Assembly (NCBI GenBank): GCA_938016265.1 | Contig: CALLWB010000049.1 | Span: 1-56,342 of the forward strand | Origin: an uncultured Saprospiraceae bacterium | Lineage (GTDB): Bacteria > Bacteroidota > Bacteroidia > Chitinophagales > Saprospiraceae | Direction of reading: 5' to 3' | Length of the DNA: 56,342 nt | Shown: positions 46,028-54,929 of the stretch, in pieces | Position numbering within the stretch: the first letter of the stretch is position 1 | Layout: each line of letters opens with the position of its first letter | The notes under the pieces: generated by a model | Databases searched by the model: none | What the model was told of the DNA's origin: nothing | Seen by the model: only the letters and a program-made list of their open reading frames with translations | Program-made: the position numbers and the translations under genes

Positions 46028-49000
46028 TCAATCAACCGCACCCCCCAAAACCCCACTCCCCGGCCCAAGACCAACCACAAAATCCGCATACCCAACCAAC
46101 AATCCCCCATGCTCAATAAACAAAACCGTATCCCCAACATCAACAAGCGACTCAAAAACCCCAACCAACGGCAATAAATCAAAATAATGAAGCCCCGTGC
46201 TCGGCTCATCAAACAAAAATAGTCGAGGACCAGTTCGCTTTTTCAACAACGCATGCGCCAGCTTCAAACGCTGCGCCTCGCCCCCCGACAACGTATTCCC
46301 AGACTGCCCCAAACGCAAATGCCCAATACCTACCCGCTGGAGCAAAGACAACTGATCCACCAGCAGCCCCGCCTCAAAAAAATCAAGCGCCTCCTGCACC
46401 GTCATACCCAATACGTCCCCAATAGAACGCCCATTCAACGTACAAGCAAGCACCGCCGGACTATACCGCTTCCCTTTGCAAGAACCACAAGGCAACCAAA
46501 TATCACTCAGGAAATCCATACTCGTTTTCAGTTGACCAAGCCCTCCACAAGTCGGGCATTTTCCGACCTTACTTTGGTAGGAGAAATCCGCCCGCTTCAG
46601 CCCAGCACTTTTAGCGGAATCCGTTTTCGAGAAAATCAACTTTAGCTGATCAAGAACACCAGTAAACGAAGCAGGAGTGCTCCATCGCTGCTGTTTCCCC
46701 ACACCCTGATCAATCAACAACACCTCGCTAAATTGCTCCAATCCATACACCGACCGACAACCAACCGCCCGCCCTTTCCACCAAGAACGATACAACACCT
46801 CCTTCACCAAACTCGACTTTCCGCTCCCCGAAACGCCCTTGATAGCGATCAGTTGCTGCGCATTAAAAGCAACATCAATATCCTTCAGATTATTAGCAAA
46901 AGCGCCGCGGACGCCAAAGGGCAATCCTATTTTTCGTGGTTGTTTCCTAGGAGCGAGTGGGGGCGCGTGCATCAGTTGGTAGGTGACCGTATGCTTGGCG
47001 TTGGCAATATTGGCGATCGTCCCTTGGTAGATTACTTCGCCTCCGAGGCTTCCAGCACTTGGCCCCATTTCAATCAAGTAGTCCGCCGTTTTGATGAAGG
47101 ACAAATCGTGCTCCACCACCACGACGGTATTCCCATTGGCGACCATTCGTTTCAACGCGTTTGACAAAACGGCCACTTGCCCTTCATCCAACCCGATGGT
47201 TGGTTCATCCAGCACGTAAGTCACCCCAAAAAGGTGCGTCGACAACTGCCCGGCAAGCATCACCCGCTGCCGCTCCCCACCCGAAAGCGAACGCACCGTT
47301 CGATCCAAATTCAAATACCCCAACCCCAACTCGACCAGCGTGGTCAGCGAAGCAGTAACCGCCGGCAACACCACCTTGCTAATTGCAGAAACCACCGGAT
47401 CCAGCGTCTCGTCAATTTGCTCCAACAATTCAAGGCAAGAAACGATGGGCAATTGAGAAAGCACATGAATGTTTTTTCCTAGGAATTTGGTGTCCAATAA
47501 TTCCGATTGCAAGCGGCTTCCTCCGCAGGCAGGGCATTCCACTTCATGCAGTAATGCTTCTAGTGCGTTGATGTTTTTGTTCAGCCGTTTGCGCTGATAT
47601 TCTTCATCGATATACCCGCAGAATCCCAGCCATTTTGCCTTCAATGCTTGCGTTCCCGTGCGCGATTTGGTGGTAAATTTCCAGGTGACGTCCCAGACCA
47701 CATCGCCCGTCCCATATAAGATCGCCGACGTTACCTCGTCCTCCAAAACCTCCCATGGACGCTCAATATCCCATTTTTTTTGTCGGGCCACCTCCTTCAA
47801 CGTAGCCATAAATTGACCATGCACATCAGCATAATAATCAAGGGCTTTATTCCTAGCAACCGCTCCGTCAAAAATAGATTTTTCTCGCGCAGCGATCACC
47901 TCCTCTGGATTGCATTTTGGCTGTACACCAAGGCCTTCACATTCCGGGCAAGCGCCCAGGTGATGGTTGTAGGAAAAATGTTGCGCGGTATAGATTTCCC
48001 CTTCGTGTTGCGCGATCCTCGAATACAACAATCGAAACGCATCATATACACCTGATAGTGTGCCCACGGTAGATCGCTTCGAAGGCGTTCCTCCTTTTCT
48101 GTTGATCCCAATCGCAGGACCCAATCCAGAGAACGACGCAATTTTCGCAGCACTATTTTGTTGAAGAAAACTGCGGTGATACGTCGATAACGACTCCGTA
48201 AAACGAGCATTTGATTCCGCAAAAAGGGTGTCATACACCAAGGACGACTTCCCACTTCCAGAGACCCCGGTCACCACGGTCAACTGATTTTTTGGAATGC
48301 GCACGTCAATGTTTTTAAGGCCATGTGTGGTGACGCCATTCAGCACGATCTCTCTAGTCGCCGGGGTATTGGGAGTTGCTTCTTGTGTTTTATTTTTTGT
48401 TTTGGAATGTGCCGCCCTAGGAATTCCCTGGTACACCATCGTCCCTCCGTCGATCCCGCTTTTGGGACCGAGTTCTACCTGCCAATCACTGCCCTCTATG
48501 ATCGTTTCATCTTGTTCGATACAAACAATGGTATTGCCTTTCTGCTTAATGCGGTCAAACAATTGAAGCAGCGTATTAATATCATCATGATGCAGGCCAA
48601 TACTCGGTTCAATGATCACATACAAGGTATCACCCGTGTCTTTTTTCTGGAGTTGATTGGCAATTTTTATCCGCTGCGCTTCTCCGCCCGAAAGGGTCGT
48701 GGAGGATTGCCCAAGCGTCAAATATCCAAGCCCGATTTCTTCTAGGATTTGGAGGCCGGGCAACACCTTTTTCTGCTCGGCAAAAAAGACCAGCGCCTCC
48801 TTAATAGATAGTTTATAAATATCCGCAATAGACAATCCATTGTACTTAATCCGAAGGGTGTCTTCGTTAAATCGATCTCCATTGCAGGTGCCGCACACCA
48901 AGTCGACATTACCCAAAAAGTGCATCCCGATCTGCGTTTTTCCTGCTCCTTGGCAGGTCTCGCACCGTCCGCCTTTGTTATTGAACGAAAATCGGGACTT

Positions 49001-50806
49001 GGTAAATCCTTGTGCCTTAGATTCCGGCAGACTCGCGTAGAGATCACGAATCGGATTGGAGAGGCCCAGATAAGTCGCCGGATTGCTACGCGGTGTTTTT
49101 CCGATCGGCGAATGGTCGATAAATATCAGTTTATTGAGCTGGTCCAGGTTCTTGTGGCTGGTCAATTTCAAAGGACCGTCTACTTCCATTCCTAACTGTT
49201 GCTGGACTGCTTTAAGCAAAGTGCCTTTTACCAAACTCGATTTTCCAACGCCCGATCGTCCACTCACCACATTCAGTTTTCCAAGTTGAAATTCAACATC
49301 AATGTTTTTCAAATTTCTTTCCTGACAACCAAGTAATTGTAGGGAGTTGTTTGTTGTTTTTGCTGCGGCTAATGCTGCCGATTTGATTGGCATGGCAACA
49401 CGGTTAATCGCTCGGTAAGTGGGGCTGATTTCCTTCAATTCCTCCTTGTGGACAAACTCCGAAAACGGGCCATTAAAAAGCAGTTCGCCGCCTAGGACGC
49501 CAGCGCCCGGACCAATCTCAATAATGTGATCCGCACTGGCAATCGTATCCAGGTCATGCTCCACTACCATCACCGTATTCCCTTTTTTGACAAGTTGTTT
49601 GAAATGAAAAATCAATCGTTCGTTTTCTTCCCGATGCAAGCCAATACTTGGCTCGTCAAAAACATACAACACCTCACTCAGCGGCGCTAAAATCTGATTG
49701 GCCACCCGAATCCGCTGAATTTCACTAGGCCGCAATGATTTTGAAGGACGATTTACCGTCAAATGTCCTAGCCCAAGATCTTCTAATAAATCAATCTGTG
49801 CTTTTATTTTATGGACAATTTCATGCGCTACTGCGCCCCAGGTATTTGACTGAATCCAGGTATTTAATTCATTTAATTCCAGGGTTGCAATTTCTGCTAT
49901 TGATTTACCGTGTACGGTGACACTTAAGGCGTCGCTGTTCAATCGAGCGCCTTGACAATCCGGGCAGGTCAGCGCATGCACATATCGGAGAATGTTCGCA
50001 TTCCGATCCCTCCGAAGGATATCCGACATGATGGGGATCATTCCTTTATAAAACCCTTCTTCGCGTGGCTTGGCTTTGATCCCTGTCCATTTCAGCCGCG
50101 ATTCCAAGCTATGTTTTCCAAAAGGCACTTTAATTTTTTCACTGCCATACAAAATCACTTGCTGCTGCGCTTCGGTCAGTTCTTTCCAGGGAATGTCCAC
50201 ACTAAATCCTTCCGCTTCGCACACTTGATTCAGCACCTCAATCGTCACCTGCGAATACATGATGTATCCATTAGGCAGGGTAGGGGCGAGTGCGCCCTCC
50301 CGGATAGACTTTTCTGGACTGTTGAGGAGTCGGTGGAGGTCTATCTGTTCTTCCTTGCCAATCCCATTGCAACGACCACACTTCCCAACCGCCGAATTGA
50401 AAGAAAACAGCGCCCGCGAGAGCTCGATCTCCCTAGTCGTCTTCCCCGCCCTGGCAAACAACAACCGCAACAAATCATAGATATCAGAAATCGTCCCCAC
50501 GGTAGATCGTGCATGCATCCCCGTTGTCCGTTGTCCAATTGCGATCACGGGCGAAAGCCCTTCGATTTCATCCACCTCCGGCCGATTCAATTTTCCCATA
50601 AACTGTCGGGCAAAGGTGGGCATCGTTTCAAAGTACCGCCGTTGGCCTTCCTTCGCAATGATCTCCAGCACCAGGCTCGATTTTCCTGACCCCGACACTC
50701 CAGTCACCACAATCAATTGATGATGCGGAATGGACAAAGACAAGTCTTTCAAATTGTTCGTCCGCGCGCCTTGGATGGTTATTTTATGATCCGTTTTCAA
50801 AGTCAT
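46028..50806 (-). CDS. Double UvrA-like ATPase with four nucleotide-binding domains
   Basis: 1592 residues, about twice a compact UvrA-like protein. Walker A motifs lie at 36-43 (GVSGSGKSS), ~515 (SGRSGVGKSS), ~844 (GVSGSGKSS) and ~1320 (GVSGSGKSS). ABC signatures lie at ~354 (degenerate, SLRPSEIQRIR), ~704 (LSGGEAQRIK), ~1173 (LSGGERQRVM) and ~1506 (LSGGEAQRLK). Four pairs of zinc-finger CxxC groups occur (CGRCNG/CPDCQG, CETCQG/CGTCNG, CPECEG/CPACGG, CPTCGG/CGSCKG). It looks like a head-to-tail fusion of two UvrA-like units, each lacking an obvious UvrB-binding insertion. Compact UvrA paralogues are linked to drug or DNA-damage tolerance rather than standard excision repair, so it is not called uvrA. 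No uvrB or uvrC is nearby. Confidence 0.9.
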   Translation of the reverse strand: MTLKTDHKITIQGARTNNLKDLSLSIPHHQLIVVTGVSGSGKSSLVLEIIAKEGQRRYFETMPTFARQFMGKLNRPEVDEIEGLSPVIAIGQRTTGMHARSTVGTISDIYDLLRLLFARAGKTTREIELSRALFSFNSAVGKCGRCNGIGKEEQIDLHRLLNSPEKSIREGALAPTLPNGYIMYSQVTIEVLNQVCEAEGFSVDIPWKELTEAQQQVILYGSEKIKVPFGKHSLESRLKWTGIKAKPREEGFYKGMIPIMSDILRRDRNANILRYVHALTCPDCQGARLNSDALSVTVHGKSIAEIATLELNELNTWIQSNTWGAVAHEIVHKIKAQIDLLEDLGLGHLTVNRPSKSLRPSEIQRIRVANQILAPLSEVLYVFDEPSIGLHREENERLIFHFKQLVKKGNTVMVVEHDLDTIASADHIIEIGPGAGVLGGELLFNGPFSEFVHKEELKEISPTYRAINRVAMPIKSAALAAAKTTNNSLQLLGCQERNLKNIDVEFQLGKLNVVSGRSGVGKSSLVKGTLLKAVQQQLGMEVDGPLKLTSHKNLDQLNKLIFIDHSPIGKTPRSNPATYLGLSNPIRDLYASLPESKAQGFTKSRFSFNNKGGRCETCQGAGKTQIGMHFLGNVDLVCGTCNGDRFNEDTLRIKYNGLSIADIYKLSIKEALVFFAEQKKVLPGLQILEEIGLGYLTLGQSSTTLSGGEAQRIKIANQLQKKDTGDTLYVIIEPSIGLHHDDINTLLQLFDRIKQKGNTIVCIEQDETIIEGSDWQVELGPKSGIDGGTMVYQGIPRAAHSKTKNKTQEATPNTPATREIVLNGVTTHGLKNIDVRIPKNQLTVVTGVSGSGKSSLVYDTLFAESNARFTESLSTYHRSFLQQNSAAKIASFSGLGPAIGINRKGGTPSKRSTVGTLSGVYDAFRLLYSRIAQHEGEIYTAQHFSYNHHLGACPECEGLGVQPKCNPEEVIAAREKSIFDGAVARNKALDYYADVHGQFMATLKEVARQKKWDIERPWEVLEDEVTSAILYGTGDVVWDVTWKFTTKSRTGTQALKAKWLGFCGYIDEEYQRKRLNKNINALEALLHEVECPACGGSRLQSELLDTKFLGKNIHVLSQLPIVSCLELLEQIDETLDPVVSAISKVVLPAVTASLTTLVELGLGYLNLDRTVRSLSGGERQRVMLAGQLSTHLFGVTYVLDEPTIGLDEGQVAVLSNALKRMVANGNTVVVVEHDLSFIKTADYLIEMGPSAGSLGGEVIYQGTIANIANAKHTVTYQLMHAPPLAPRKQPRKIGLPFGVRGAFANNLKDIDVAFNAQQLIAIKGVSGSGKSSLVKEVLYRSWWKGRAVGCRSVYGLEQFSEVLLIDQGVGKQQRWSTPASFTGVLDQLKLIFSKTDSAKSAGLKRADFSYQSKVGKCPTCGGLGQLKTSMDFLSDIWLPCGSCKGKRYSPAVLACTLNGRSIGDVLGMTVQEALDFFEAGLLVDQLSLLQRVGIGHLRLGQSGNTLSGGEAQRLKLAHALLKKRTGPRLFLFDEPSTGLHYFDLLPLVGVFESLVDVGDTVLFIEHGGLLVGYADFVVGLGPGSGVLGGAVD

Positions 50807-51283
50807 GCTGCGAAATTAAGGAAATATAATTTGTGGTGGTGGGGGGCGTGTGGTGGTTTTGGGGGCTTTTTGGACGCTAGGCTATTGGAAGTCAGGCCAA
50901 TGGAAGTCAGGCTCCAAATTGCGGGGTGGCTTTGGTTTGTTGGAATGACTGCGTATGGAATAAGATCAACTAGGACAGAAAAGAAGGCACTCTTAGCCGC
51001 TTTAAGCACTTATAAGTGACTAGCAAGTACTCGTTTTTATGGCACATTAGTATTTTTTTGTGGTTTATTTGTTTGTTTATTAGGCAGTTAGGATGGTGGG
51101 TGGGTTTTTGTATTTGAAATGTCTAGGAGATTGAGTAAGTTTCGGGTAGGAAGCAGTTGTGCTCAATAATACATAAAACACATCCAAATTATAGAAAGTC
51201 AAATTTATTTTTTATCTATGTTGATCAAAACAACTGAATTAAATTAGTTACTTTCTTTACTAATCAAAATATGTAATAACCAA
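50807..51283. other. Intergenic region with dispersed repeat blocks
   Basis: 477 bp between the divergent UvrA-like and SIR2-like genes. Near 50885-50912 GGAAGTCAGGC occurs twice within 16 bp of each other. 51006-51037 and 51113-51148 are related to 34541-34573 and 34575-34610 respectively. G/T-rich stretch at 50830-50875. No gene recognised. Confidence 0.5.
51006..51148. repeat. Second copy of the dispersed repeat seen at 34541-34610
   Basis: GCACTTATAAGTGACTAGCA at 51006-51025 matches 34541-34560 with one change. The block starting TTTGAAATGT at 51113 matches 34575-34610 at 27 of 36 positions. About 75 extra bases separate the blocks here. Same orientation in both places. Confidence 0.5.
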
Positions 51284-52798
51284 ATGAAAGGAAAAGATAT
51301 TCTTAAAAAATTGAGTATTAGGAGTACAAATCCAGGAGTAAGATTTGAGGAAATCTTGAGAAAGATATTACCCCAAGTAATGAAAGATCAAGGCAAGCCA
51401 ATTAGTTTTAACTTTAAATATGGTTTTTTAACGTTTGACTTTGTATTAGGCAAAGGATATGAAGACTACAACAAACCTATTTTCGCAGAGATTAAATATT
51501 ATCGTGAAAAAAAAATTAATGTAATAACAAAGTCTATTGATGTGTTTTTAGGGCACCCTAGGAACAAGGTTCATTTGTGGTATTCTGGAACAGGGCATAT
51601 TAACCTAAACTACATATTATTTATAGTTTCGGTAAGTTTAACAGAAAAAGAAAGGCAAACTATTCTTGATAGGTTCAAGCTCTATGTGAATAAATTTGAA
51701 ATAATTATATGGGATATTGATGATCTAGATCCCTTGTTTCAAGATTATGCTGAATACATTATAGATTTGGTACCAGAGTTGAAGGATCAGGCAGTAAAAA
51801 ATATAGTTGATAAATCCTTGGAAAAGGAAAACGCAAATGCAGATCCTGAACTACATTTTAAGAATTTAAAAAAAGCTTATGAAAATGACGATTTGATCTT
51901 ATTTTTAGGTGCGGGTGTTTCCATCGGTGCTGGTTTGCCTTCCTGGGATGGATTGATGTCACATTTATTGTTGTCATTAATCGAAAAAAAGTTTCCTGAA
52001 GACATTAATACTAGCTTAAACGATAATCAAAAAGGAAAAATTGCAAGCGTCCTAAAATCTTTAAACATTGGCTCCCCTTTACAAGCTGCAAGATATATTA
52101 ACTCAGGATTAGCTGATAAGTTTGAGAATGAAGTTTCCAAAGTCCTATATAGAGGCTTAGGAGATTTAGATAATAATGATTTATTGAATTCATTAGTAAG
52201 AGTTTGTACCCCACCTAGAGCTGGAATAGGAATAAAAGCTATTACAAATTATAATTTTGATGATTTGATTGAAACTGTTTTGGAGAAAGCAGGAATAAAA
52301 AACTTACCTGTTTACAATGATAGTACCTTTCCTGGAAAAGAGGAAATTGGTATATATCATGTTCATGGCTTTTTGCCTCAAGACCCCGAAAAGTTTGAAA
52401 ACTTAAAGGAGAGTCTACTCATTTTTTCTGAAGAGAACTATCATACTATCATGTCAGAACCTTACAATTGGTCAAATCTAACTCAACTTAATTTTTTCAG
52501 AGAAAATACTTGCCTATTTATTGGTCAATCTGGAACAGATCCAAATCTAAGAAGATTACTGGAAATTGCCAAACAACGAACTAAGAAGTCAAGGCACTAC
52601 ATCATCTTAAAAAGAACAAATAGAGATCTGTTTATGAAGGAATTTAAAAGTGATATGCCTAACGACAAAACAATCAATGCGATTGTTGAAGTTCATCATA
52701 AACTTCAGGAGGTTTCATTTGACCAAATTGGCTTGAATATTATTTGGATTGATAACTACAATGAAATTGATGGAATATTGAATAGAGTTAAAAACTAA
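51284..52798 (+). CDS. Predicted PD-(D/E)XK nuclease-SIR2 fusion protein (candidate anti-phage effector)
   Basis: 504 residues, no export signal. Residues ~15-165 look like a restriction-endonuclease (Mrr/PD-(D/E)XK) fold: Glu22 in RFEEIL, Asp52 in TFDFVL and Glu69-x-Lys71 in FAEIKYY, then IIIWDIDDL. Residues ~195-500 are a SIR2-like domain (PF13289 type): nucleotide loop FLGAGVS at 207-213, GLPSWDGLM, ITNYNFDDLIE at 320-330 (Asn324, Asp326), YHVHG at 358-362 (His361), FSEENYH, and CLFIGQSGTDPNLRRLL. Prokaryotic SIR2 proteins of this form commonly degrade NAD+ on phage infection. Both catalytic sets look intact. It stands alone at the head of a run of small plus-strand genes with palindromic spacers. 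The two-activity reading is inference. Confidence 0.8.
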   Translation: MKGKDILKKLSIRSTNPGVRFEEILRKILPQVMKDQGKPISFNFKYGFLTFDFVLGKGYEDYNKPIFAEIKYYREKKINVITKSIDVFLGHPRNKVHLWYSGTGHINLNYILFIVSVSLTEKERQTILDRFKLYVNKFEIIIWDIDDLDPLFQDYAEYIIDLVPELKDQAVKNIVDKSLEKENANADPELHFKNLKKAYENDDLILFLGAGVSIGAGLPSWDGLMSHLLLSLIEKKFPEDINTSLNDNQKGKIASVLKSLNIGSPLQAARYINSGLADKFENEVSKVLYRGLGDLDNNDLLNSLVRVCTPPRAGIGIKAITNYNFDDLIETVLEKAGIKNLPVYNDSTFPGKEEIGIYHVHGFLPQDPEKFENLKESLLIFSEENYHTIMSEPYNWSNLTQLNFFRENTCLFIGQSGTDPNLRRLLEIAKQRTKKSRHYIILKRTNRDLFMKEFKSDMPNDKTINAIVEVHHKLQEVSFDQIGLNIIWIDNYNEIDGILNRVKN

Positions 52799-52810
52799 GC
52801 ACAACAAAAA

Positions 52811-52860
52811 TAACTAACGTCCATGCCTGCTAAGCGCAGGCACAGTCGTAGCTTATTAAA
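52811..52860 (+). repeat. Cassette-type palindromic spacer (site D, short form)
   Basis: ACTAACGTCCATGCCTGC precedes a perfect 7-bp hairpin TGCCTGC-TAAGC-GCAGGCA (52824-52842). It shares the entry phrase AACGTCCATGC with site F at 55029. It follows the SIR2-like gene by 12 bp. Confidence 0.6.
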
Positions 52861-52878
52861 CTTGCACAACATAAGAAA

Positions 52879-53484
52879 ATGAAACAATTAAAGTTCATAC
52901 TCTCATTTACAATCCTTGTTTGTCTTTTGTCTTACTTTAAACAAGATGGCTTTAAAATCATAGAGGACGCTCGATTTAGCTATGAACAAGGAAAATTAGA
53001 TCACGCTCTTGTGTTATTAGAAAAGGCCTATTCATCATACTATGGGAATTGTGGGAATTCCTATTTGGAAGCATTTGGAAAAATCACAGACTTAAAAGCT
53101 AAAATCTACCTTGACAAGAGAGAGTATCAACTTGTAAGAACAATTTTAGATTCATCTAATAGTTATGGAGGGAATTTAGATTCTTTGAGAATTTTGTCCT
53201 ACAAATTGGAAATAGGGCCAGATTCGCTTAGTCGTATGATTGACTCTTCATTATCAAATGTAGTATTTGAGTCTGACGAACTTTCTTATTTTAATTATGC
53301 CGTAATACCCTTAATTAATGGAAAAGATACGATTAGGATTGAGGCAGAAGATGGGAATAGGATCCATAATTTAAAATTTGACGAAACAAATACGGATCAA
53401 TGGATTACTGAATTCATGTTATCAAAGAAATATAAAATGATTAAGGAAACTGTTGAGAACAAAAGTAACCAACGGCCATTGTAG
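52879..53484 (+). CDS. Exported or membrane-anchored TPR-like protein, function unknown
   Basis: 201 residues. An N-terminal hydrophobic segment (LKFILSFTILVCLLSYF) works as a signal or anchor. Residues ~25-120 look like TPR pairs (IIEDARFSYEQGKLDHALVL, ITDLKAKIYLDKREYQLVR). The C-terminal half is beta-like. The last residues (NQRPL) are encoded by the start of spacer E (ACCAACGGCCATTG), so the gene ends inside the spacer. No family recognised. Confidence 0.65.
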   Translation: MKQLKFILSFTILVCLLSYFKQDGFKIIEDARFSYEQGKLDHALVLLEKAYSSYYGNCGNSYLEAFGKITDLKAKIYLDKREYQLVRTILDSSNSYGGNLDSLRILSYKLEIGPDSLSRMIDSSLSNVVFESDELSYFNYAVIPLINGKDTIRIEAEDGNRIHNLKFDETNTDQWITEFMLSKKYKMIKETVENKSNQRPL

Positions 53485-53640
53485 CAAGCTTAGTTTAGGA
53501 AGTAAATTTTACTTAGGATGCTCTTGTTGCCGCTCATTAAGGACGCTCTATTAAAATTTAGCAATTTTAATGAGCTTAGTCTCTGCTAAAACTTAAGTCT
53601 TTATCTTTACTCATGCTACAACGATCGTGGATTACAAAAC
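53467..53640 (+). repeat. Cassette-type palindromic spacer (site E, long form)
   Basis: About 170 bp homologous to site F. Outer arms CATTGTAGCAAG (53477-53488) and CATGCTACAACG (53612-53623) are complementary in their cores (GTAGC/GCTAC). The middle has CGCTCATTAAGGACGCT and the AT palindrome AAAATTTAGCAATTTT. The right end runs into the deleted IS. Confidence 0.65.
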
Positions 53641-53650
53641 GTCAGGCCGC

Positions 53651-54116
53651 GAAATAACCCACCCCAAACATAAAAAATCCCATATAATTTTCTTATCTTC
53701 AAGTGTCATCAAATTCAAAACAACAGATGGAATTTAGAACAGGCGAAAATAGAAATCAGCTGTTTATGACTTAGATAGCAGGTTGTCAATGATCAAGTAT
53801 ATATTGGCACGTTCAAACGTAAAATGGGACTCACTTGCACCTTAGTTCGAGGCAAACAAAACGTGGAGACCGAATTCCGAATCGCCACCATTTCTTACAA
53901 CCTCTTGAGAGCAGTCCGCCTACTCGGCTGGGATGACTTCAAAAAACGGTTGAAAAAGCTAAAAATGGCGCTCTTTTTTCGATTTTTGGCAGGGAGATTC
54001 TCCTTGGATCGTCTCTACGTAAATATCATTATTTTTGTTAATTTTAAGGTGTTAAAAAGTGGGTGTGGTTTGATGGCTGGTGGATGTAGCGGTGATGGGG
54101 AGATTGGGGTTGTTGC
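53651..54116 (+). mobile_element. Internally deleted IS1182-type element
   Basis: The left end (GAAATAACCCACCCCAAAC) and first ~120 bp match the element entering at 56142 with a constant offset of 2491 bp and few changes. After position 53770 it jumps to the transposase 3' region. The right end (GATTGGGGTTGTTGC) is an imperfect inverted copy of the left end. About 466 bp remain, so it cannot move by itself. Confidence 0.7.
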
Positions 54117-54120
54117 GTAA
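53727..54120 (+). pseudogene. Remnant of IS1182-family transposase
   Basis: The 5' piece encodes MEFRTGENRNQLFMT and then a stop. From 53779 the 3' piece reads QVVNDQVYIGTFKRKMGLTC then TLVRGKQNVETEFRIATISY and NLLRAVRLLGWDDFKKRLKK, the C-terminal signature of IS1182-type transposases ('F..lKr..Gft.tlvRGk.nv..E....' and 'yNL.Ra...LG'). The whole catalytic middle is missing. A 98-codon frame from the ATG at 53824 survives but is only this tail. Confidence 0.75.
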
Positions 54121-54150
54121 ACTCACGTTGCATAACATTAAAAAAAACAA

Positions 54151-54465
54151 ATGAAACAAACAAAAACGGAGAACGAACTAAAATCTTATTGTGACGAAAT
54201 AATTCAATTTCATCAAAATGAATTTGAAATTTTAATTAATGGTACTGATAGCGAATATGATAGTTTTATGAAATATCACGATTTAACGGAAAGGCTACAA
54301 TCGACGCTCGAATTAGCAGTAAATAATTTCAATCCACAAATTTCAAACTTATTACAAGTCAAATACGCAAGATTGCTGCAATACTCTGTGGGTTTAAATC
54401 AATATCTTGATTTTACAAAAAAGAACAATCCAATAATTGAAAAGAAGTTTGTAAATCCTAACTAA
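54151..54465 (+). CDS. Small helical protein, function unknown
   Basis: 104 residues, all-helical, no signal peptide (ELKSYCDEIIQFHQNEFEIL, HDLTERLQSTLELAVNNF, LLQVKYARLLQYSVGLNQYL). No family recognised. It is 20 bp upstream of the next gene, and both lie inside a unit bounded by the inverted copies GTTGCATAAC (54127) and GTTATGCAAC (55014). Size and setting fit a cassette-borne gene. Confidence 0.6.
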   Translation: MKQTKTENELKSYCDEIIQFHQNEFEILINGTDSEYDSFMKYHDLTERLQSTLELAVNNFNPQISNLLQVKYARLLQYSVGLNQYLDFTKKNNPIIEKKFVNPN

Positions 54466-54485
54466 GGCTAATAAAATAATAAAAA

Positions 54486-54929
54486 ATGAAAAAAATATAT
54501 CTAATAGCAATCAGTTTACTAATTGTATCATCATCTATAGGACAGACCTTAATTGCAAAAACTGAAGATGGTAGAAGGGTAGTTTTAAATGATGATAAAA
54601 CTTGGGAGTTTATTGACAAAGTGGTAAATGAAGCTACTTCTTTAGAAGAAGAATTCCCAGACTGTAATTTACCTGCCGATTTTGAAGAACCTGAAGGAAA
54701 TAAAAAAATACATAGTTGGTTAAAAAGAGTTGATGCAACTGTTGATGATTTAAAAGACCATGTTGCTGTTGATAATAATTGTTCGGAAAATGATATCAAA
54801 ATAACAAGCGTATCAGAACAGAGAGGAAACGGAAATTATGTTTTGTGTGTTAACGGAAAAGAGATGAGATACCGCCGAACAGGAAGTGTTTTTCATCGAC
54901 AAGGAGTAAGTCCAATCGGAAAATATTAG
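54486..54929 (+). CDS. Small exported protein, DUF3157-like N-terminus
   Basis: 147 residues with a signal peptide (KIYLIAISLLIVSSSIGQ). The mature start (LIAKTEDGRRVVLNDDKTWEFI) follows the 'v.T.DGr.ViL.dDgTWey' pattern of DUF3157-like periplasmic proteins. The rest includes two Cys (DCNLPADF, NNCSEND) and a final VLCVNGKEMRYRRTGS strand pair. Function unknown. Second gene of a two-gene unit; 20 bp after the small helical protein gene. Confidence 0.65.
   Translation: MKKIYLIAISLLIVSSSIGQTLIAKTEDGRRVVLNDDKTWEFIDKVVNEATSLEEEFPDCNLPADFEEPEGNKKIHSWLKRVDATVDDLKDHVAVDNNCSENDIKITSVSEQRGNGNYVLCVNGKEMRYRRTGSVFHRQGVSPIGKY

Noticed and set aside
46028-50806. Calling this gene uvrA
   Set aside because: Four ATPase domains, no clear UvrB-binding insertion and no uvr neighbours argue against the standard excision-repair protein.
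50717-51019. 100-codon plus-strand frame overlapping the start of the UvrA-like gene
   Set aside because: Its product is low-complexity Gly/Trp/Leu from G/T-rich intergenic DNA and overlaps a certain gene.
53824-54120. Independent 98-residue gene
   Set aside because: It is the C-terminal tail of an IS1182 transposase within a deleted element.
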